Origin: Chloroflexota bacterium
GTDB taxonomy: Bacteria > Chloroflexota > Dehalococcoidia > SZUA-161 > SpSt-899
DNA length: 9,498 nucleotides
NCBI GenBank assembly: GCA_018657655.1
Contig: JABHWQ010000439.1
Span: forward strand, 1 to 9,498
Reading direction: 5' to 3'
Notes under the pieces: model-generated
Database searches by the model: none
What the model was told of the DNA's origin: nothing
The model's input: the letters and a program-made list of their open reading frames with translations, nothing else
Position numbers and translations under genes: made by a program
Shown here: positions 6,735 through 9,498 of the stretch, piece after piece
Numbering within the stretch: the first letter of the stretch is position 1
Layout of the letters: each line of letters begins with the position of its first letter

Positions 6735-7067
6735 TCAGGTTCGCGATTGAAGATCGACCACAAGGTTACCCCCACAATGAAGGCACCGAACATGAACTGC
6801 CCGTGTTGCTTCTCGTGGCAAGGCCATCGCAAACGTCTTATCACAATAATGACATTGCACATTCACTGAATTTGAAGTCTTATCAAGGGACTTTGCTAGG
6901 GCATAAATACCAGCAGCAGCTAATCCCAAAAGTGTCATAGTCTCCAGAAAAGACCCCCAGTCGCTCTTATCGCCACTTTGTTCCTCATAAGTGCTCTTCT
7001 GCTGATTAAGAGAAGCCCATTTGTCAGTAGAGACGCTAATGGGCTTCTGGCGGCGATCTTTTGTCAT
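6735..7067 (-). CDS. Membrane-linked zinc-ribbon protein, 110 aa
   Basis: I do not recognise a family. The N-terminal 37 residues are polar with many Lys, Ser and Gln. One hydrophobic helix at about 38-60 ('FLETMTLLGLAAAGIYALA') is followed by a C-terminal zinc ribbon formed by Cys72-x2-Cys75 and Cys95-x2-Cys98, spaced by 19 residues. An AGGTG ribosome site lies 7 bases before ATG 7067. It is the first gene behind the minus-strand promoter at 7102-7131 and is followed closely by the 64-aa membrane protein gene. A metal-binding head on one membrane anchor could act in redox, regulation or protein contacts, but the sequence gives no direct clue. Confidence 0.75.
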   Translation of the reverse strand: MTKDRRQKPISVSTDKWASLNQQKSTYEEQSGDKSDWGSFLETMTLLGLAAAGIYALAKSLDKTSNSVNVQCHYCDKTFAMALPREATRAVHVRCLHCGGNLVVDLQSRT

Positions 7068-7080
7068 ATAATTTCACCTA

Positions 7081-7104
7081 TTATCACGAAAGTTATTACG
7101 AAAT
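7081..7104. repeat. Two tandem 12-bp repeats, possible operator
   Basis: TTATCACGAAAG (7081-7092) is followed at once by TTATTACGAAAT (7093-7104); 10 of 12 bases agree. The pair runs from the -10 box of the minus-strand promoter into the leader, where a bound protein would block transcription of the zinc-ribbon gene set. Confidence 0.4.
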
Positions 7105-7131
7105 GTACCATACTTCATTAGTCAATGTCAA
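7102..7131 (-). promoter_or_regulatory. Promoter for the zinc-ribbon / small membrane protein (and recombinase) genes
   Basis: Read on the minus strand, a perfect TTGACA (7126-7131) is followed after 18 bases by TACATT (7102-7107). Transcription would start near 7095, about 28 bases before the start codon at 7067. Confidence 0.55.
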
Positions 7132-7187
7132 CTGGTTAAAAGTAATCTATCCATACATGGCAAATTATTTCAAATGAAATGCATCTC

Positions 7188-7213
7188 TTGACAAATATCT
7201 GAATAGGTATAAC
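7188..7213 (+). promoter_or_regulatory. Possible promoter of the toxin-antitoxin operon
   Basis: A perfect TTGACA (7188-7193) is followed by TATAAC (7208-7213). The spacer is only 14 bases, shorter than optimal, so activity may be weak. It precedes the antitoxin start by about 47 bases, in the region shared with the divergent promoter. Confidence 0.35.
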
Positions 7214-7259
7214 GATAGAATTAGAAACCCATCATCCAAATATCACGAGAGGAGGAAAC

Positions 7260-7454
7260 ATGAAAGTAAAAGATCAAATCTTTAGGGAGATGGAATCGGT
7301 TCCCGAACAATACTTTCCAGAGATACTGTATTTCATACGCTTTTTCTCCCAAAAAGCAATTGAAGAAAAAGCGGGAACAGCTATCGCCAGCGAAACCTCT
7401 CTCGGAAAAGACTGGCTGAAACCAGAGGAGGATGAGGCATGGCAAGATTTGTAA
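7260..7454 (+). CDS. Antitoxin, DUF2281-like
   Basis: Encodes 64 aa. The N-terminus 'MKVKDQIFREMESVPEQYFPEILYFIRFF' matches the DUF2281 pattern of small antitoxins, and the C-terminus 'SLGKDWLKPEEDEAWQDL' is the familiar acidic tail of antitoxins that precede PemK/MazF- or PIN-type toxins. By analogy the tail should bind and block the toxin. A strong AGGAGG ribosome site lies just upstream of ATG 7260. The gene overlaps the toxin gene by 16 bases, giving translational coupling with antitoxin first, as expected for a type II module. The complex probably represses its own promoter, but the operator was not identified with confidence. Confidence 0.85.
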   Translation: MKVKDQIFREMESVPEQYFPEILYFIRFFSQKAIEEKAGTAIASETSLGKDWLKPEEDEAWQDL

Positions 7455-7768
7455 AAGGAGATGTGGTAGTTGTTCCTTTCCCGTTTTCAGACTTAACCCG
7501 CGCAAAAAGGCGTCCCGCTTTGGTTGTTGCCGAAGCAGAAGAGGATTTAATCCTCTGCCAGATAACCAGCCAACAAATCAGAGACAAGCACGCTGTATTG
7601 ATCGAAGAGAAAGATTTTGAAAAAGGGACGCTGAAACAGAAAAGCAATATCCGACCGAATCGCATCTTCACGGCTGACCGCCATATAGTCCTGTACCAAG
7701 CTGGTCACCTCAAGATTGATAGATTGAATGAAGTGATCGAGAGAATAGTCGATATATTGCGTCAGTGA
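7439..7768 (+). CDS. PemK/MazF-family toxin (mRNA interferase)
   Basis: Encodes 109 aa, the usual length. The PemK-like beta-barrel begins with 'GDVVVVPFPFSDLTRAKRRPALVV', including the conserved Pro-Phe-Pro-Phe and the Lys-Arg-Arg-Pro loop. It continues with 'LCQITSQ' and the 'SNIRPNRIFTADRHIV' segment typical of this subgroup. Members cut mRNA and slow growth until neutralised by the antitoxin. The start ATG 7439 lies inside the antitoxin gene in another frame, with GAGGAGGATGAGG as its ribosome site. No key segment looks missing, so the toxin is probably functional. On an integrated element, such a module would penalise loss of the element. It ends 62 bases before the end of the convergent ATPase gene. 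Confidence 0.9.
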   Translation: MARFVKGDVVVVPFPFSDLTRAKRRPALVVAEAEEDLILCQITSQQIRDKHAVLIEEKDFEKGTLKQKSNIRPNRIFTADRHIVLYQAGHLKIDRLNEVIERIVDILRQ

Positions 7769-7806
7769 ATTACCAAAGCTCTTTCGCAGGGAAAATCGCT
7801 TTCCCT

Positions 7807-7849
7807 AAAAAACAAGAGAGGATCATAAAATTAAGTCCTCTCTTTTTTT
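7807..7849. terminator. Bidirectional terminator between toxin and ATPase genes
   Basis: The stem AAGAGAGGA (7814-7822) pairs with TCCTCTCTT (7836-7844). On the plus strand it is followed by further T residues (7845-7849). On the minus strand the same stem is followed by GTTTTTT (7813-7807). It therefore fits intrinsic termination in both directions. It overlaps the last codons of the ATPase gene (stop at 7831-7833). A second small hairpin (AGGGAAA/TTTCCCT, 7788-7806) lies beside it. Confidence 0.8.
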
Positions 7850-9090
7850 GTGGAAAAGTTTGTTTTTGAAAGCCTAATAACCTCGTCCTTATTCCCCTGC
7901 GTCTTGTAATCGACAAGAGGCGGCAGACTACAGCCTGAGAACGCCTGCGATGTTTTCCCATCTACCGCCAGTTTCAAGTAGATGTGGTAGTTCGGAAGAC
8001 TTACCAAATCATTTTGGCTGAAAACAGGATGAAATTCTTCCGCCAGAACCTTTGCATCATTAACTCCCAGCCTAAACGAAATCATCGTTCCCACATTGCC
8101 AAATATCGCTGCCCTTATCTTCTCCTCGAACTGTTCAATATATTGATGGGCAAGGATAAGGTTCAGCCCATATTTTCTGGACTCAGAAAGAACATCGGCA
8201 AATGATAATGTTATGAAGTTATGAGCCTCATCCACATACAAATGAAAAGGCTCTCTTTTCTCTTCAGGTAACTCAGCGCGGCTCATGGCTGCCAGCCACA
8301 GCTTAGTTACCAATAATGATCCCAGAAGCGAACAGTTATCTTCCCCGATTTTGCCTTTAGATAAATCTACGATCAAAATCTTGCCTTGATCCATCACTTC
8401 ACGAAGATTAAATGCGCTCTCTGGCTGACTAACGACGTTTCTCAATGGCGGATTAGACAAAAACTGCCCCACTTTGTTTAAAATAGGAGATATCGCTTCT
8501 GACCGCCTCCAAGCCGAATATTTATCAAATTCAAGAAGCCAGAAATCCTTCAATTGCTGGTTTTTAAGAAGCTTAACCGCTCCTGCCCGAAACTTTTTGT
8601 TTGTCAGTAGTTTCGGAATATCTAAAAGCGTACTCCCCCGATATTCTAAAAGCGTCAACACCGAATACCTCAAGATATGCTCCAGCCTCGGTCCCCAGAA
8701 TTCAGGCCATATTTTCTTGAACACTGAAATGAGTCCCGAAGCTACTAAATGGCGAAAGGCTGGGTCAGTACGTTCCAAAGGGTTGAACGCGATAGGATGC
8801 TCTGTATCTGCCGGGTTGAAGTAAATAACATCCTTCATTCTCTGGTTAGGGATGAAATGCAAGATATCCCCGGCTAAATCGCCATGAGGGTCGATTAAAG
8901 CCAAACCTCTGTCCGACCGAATATCATCAATAGCCATGTTCTTGATAAGCGTGGATTTTCCTGTTCCTGTCTTCCCGATGATATACATATGAGAACTTCG
9001 GTCTGCTTGCTTAATTCCAAAACGCCTTTCCTGATTCCTGAAGTTGGTGATACCTATGGGCGTGAAAAGGTTCTTGCTTAGCTGGTCCAT
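7831..9090 (-). CDS. VirD4/TraD-like DNA-transfer ATPase, soluble form
   Basis: Encodes 419 aa. Walker A GKTGTGKST is at residues 39-47, followed by 'LALIDPHGDLAGDIL', a hallmark of the type IV coupling protein/HerA-type ATPases (DUF87, TraM-recognition group). Walker B 'HLYVDEAHNF' is at about 283-292 (Asp287, Glu288), then 'ESRKYGLNLILAHQY' with the sensor region. These enzymes are hexameric DNA pumps used in conjugation. The N-terminal membrane helices of canonical VirD4 proteins are absent, so this one is cytosolic or relies on a separate membrane partner. The start at 9090 has an AGGAG only about 15 bases upstream, which is far, but no better in-frame start exists. It is divergent from the 56-aa and DUF932 genes and convergent with the toxin-antitoxin operon. 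Confidence 0.87.
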   Translation of the reverse strand: MDQLSKNLFTPIGITNFRNQERRFGIKQADRSSHMYIIGKTGTGKSTLIKNMAIDDIRSDRGLALIDPHGDLAGDILHFIPNQRMKDVIYFNPADTEHPIAFNPLERTDPAFRHLVASGLISVFKKIWPEFWGPRLEHILRYSVLTLLEYRGSTLLDIPKLLTNKKFRAGAVKLLKNQQLKDFWLLEFDKYSAWRRSEAISPILNKVGQFLSNPPLRNVVSQPESAFNLREVMDQGKILIVDLSKGKIGEDNCSLLGSLLVTKLWLAAMSRAELPEEKREPFHLYVDEAHNFITLSFADVLSESRKYGLNLILAHQYIEQFEEKIRAAIFGNVGTMISFRLGVNDAKVLAEEFHPVFSQNDLVSLPNYHIYLKLAVDGKTSQAFSGCSLPPLVDYKTQGNKDEVIRLSKTNFSTKKERT

Positions 9091-9136
9091 ATTTAAACAA
9101 TAGAACTCCTGCCCATTGCCGTGAAGCTAAGAAAAT

Positions 9137-9152
9137 TTGCCTCCAAAGGCAA
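9137..9152. repeat. Small inverted repeat between divergent genes
   Basis: TTGCCT (9137-9142) and AGGCAA (9147-9152) form a 6-bp stem with a 4-base loop in the 137-base gap between the ATPase and the 56-aa gene. It could be an operator or leader hairpin. I see no convincing -35/-10 pair in this gap for either gene. Confidence 0.3.
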
Positions 9153-9227
9153 TTTCCCACGTCTTTCTGGATGCCACACAAAAGCTACATTGAAAATAGA
9201 ACATTTGCAAATTAAGGAGGAACAGGA

Positions 9228-9398
9228 ATGAACGTATGGGCTATAGCTTTTGATGCCACTCTGGAAGTGCGCATTGAAGCGGAAACCGAAAAAGAAGCAA
9301 GAGAAATTGCCGAAAAGATGGCAGAGGAGGTGAGAAACAGGGACTTGAATCTGGGTCCTCAAATGGATTTATCCATTAACGGCATCATGCACCCATAA
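9228..9398 (+). CDS. Hypothetical 56-aa protein
   Basis: I do not recognise this protein. The reading frame is supported by a strong AAGGAGG ribosome site (9214-9220) seven bases before ATG and by its place directly before the DUF932 gene on the same strand. The sequence begins with a beta-like stretch ('MNVWAIAFDATLEVRIEAET'), then a strongly charged helix ('EKEAREIAEKMAEEVRN'), then a short hydrophilic end. This beta-helix layout resembles small phage/plasmid proteins whose helix starts with 'EAETEEEARE', but no function follows from that. No membrane segment or cysteine is present. It lies 29 bases before the next start and is probably in the same transcript. Confidence 0.75.
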   Translation: MNVWAIAFDATLEVRIEAETEKEAREIAEKMAEEVRNRDLNLGPQMDLSINGIMHP

Positions 9399-9427
9399 CG
9401 CCAAAAAAAGTAAAGGAGGAATTCAAA

Positions 9428-9498
9428 ATGGTTGCGAATGTGGAGACAATGTTTTATCACGGAGAAATACCGTGGCATGGCCAAGGAACCTGCCTTGA
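9428..9498 (+). CDS. DUF932 / TIGR03299 phage- or plasmid-like protein, N-terminus only
   Basis: The gene runs off the right edge after 23 codons. The visible start, including 'MFYHGEIPWHGQGTCL', matches the opening of DUF932 proteins, where a Gly-Glu-x-Pro-Trp-His-Gly-x-Gly motif follows a short N-terminal tail. These proteins, often called phage/plasmid-like protein TIGR03299, are common on plasmids, phages and integrative elements; their biochemical role is not established. AAAGGAGGA (9412-9420) gives a strong ribosome site seven bases before ATG. Its presence supports the view that everything right of the yifB junction is mobile-element DNA. The call rests on few residues but the motif is distinctive. 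Confidence 0.75.
   Translation, partial: MVANVETMFYHGEIPWHGQGTCL

Larger units (their letters stand above)
4945..9498. mobile_element. Integrated serine-recombinase element, left part (right end outside window)
   Basis: The stretch begins where yifB is broken. It carries a large serine recombinase at its very end, a type II toxin-antitoxin module, a conjugation-type ATPase, a DUF932 gene and several small unknown genes. Host housekeeping genes stop at the junction. The content fits an integrative plasmid or conjugative/mobilisable element more than a phage, because no capsid, tail or lysis gene is seen. Only about 4.5 kb is visible, so neither full transfer ability nor total size can be judged. 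Confidence 0.83.

Noticed and set aside
7221..7671. Minus-strand open frames opposite the toxin-antitoxin genes
   Set aside because: They are antisense to two well-supported overlapping genes and lack recognisable protein features.
9093..9362. 89-aa minus-strand open frame opposite the 56-aa gene
   Set aside because: It has no good ribosome site, is Phe/Ser/Cys-rich like typical antisense translation, and covers a plus-strand gene with a strong ribosome site.

Overview
The window is a bacterial chromosome segment (about 1-4945) joined to the left end of an integrated mobile element (about 4945 to beyond 9498). The host is probably Chloroflexota, perhaps Dehalococcoidia. The main pointer is a tiny DUF5679-type zinc-ribbon gene with the usual sequence pattern of that phylum. 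Genes are dense, Shine-Dalgarno-led and on both strands. The taxonomic call is an inference from protein style, not from a marker gene.

Chromosomal part. The window opens with the 3' end of a short-chain dehydrogenase/reductase gene. It is followed on the same strand by a TPR protein. A galactose-1-phosphate uridylyltransferase-like gene is convergent with the TPR gene, with one base between the two stop codons. Next come a membrane-anchored transglutaminase-like protein that stops right after its catalytic Asp, a 66-aa protein of unknown function, and a 46-aa DUF5679 zinc-ribbon gene whose only plausible start codon is ATA. A strong hairpin terminator closes that group. The yifB/comM-type AAA+ gene follows behind a near-consensus promoter.

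Junction. yifB is intact through its P-loop and Walker B motif, then is cut inside the conserved Asn-Pro-Cys-Pro-Cys-Gly coding motif (stop at 4948-4950). Exactly there begins, on the opposite strand, the 3' end of a large serine recombinase gene. This is the classic layout of an integrated element with its integrase next to attL. The recombinase frame runs through the junction, so its last residues and stop codon lie in host yifB sequence.

Element part. Reading inward, the minus strand carries the recombinase, a 64-aa hydrophobic protein and a 110-aa membrane/zinc-ribbon protein, probably transcribed together from a promoter near 7102-7131. Divergent from these is a DUF2281-type antitoxin overlapping a PemK/MazF-type toxin. 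That operon converges on a soluble VirD4/TraD-like ATPase gene across a bidirectional terminator. Divergent from the ATPase are a 56-aa unknown gene and the start of a DUF932 (TIGR03299, phage/plasmid-like) gene. Integration, addiction and DNA-transfer-type functions together suggest an integrative plasmid or conjugative/mobilisable element. Its right end, attR and the rest of yifB lie outside the window.
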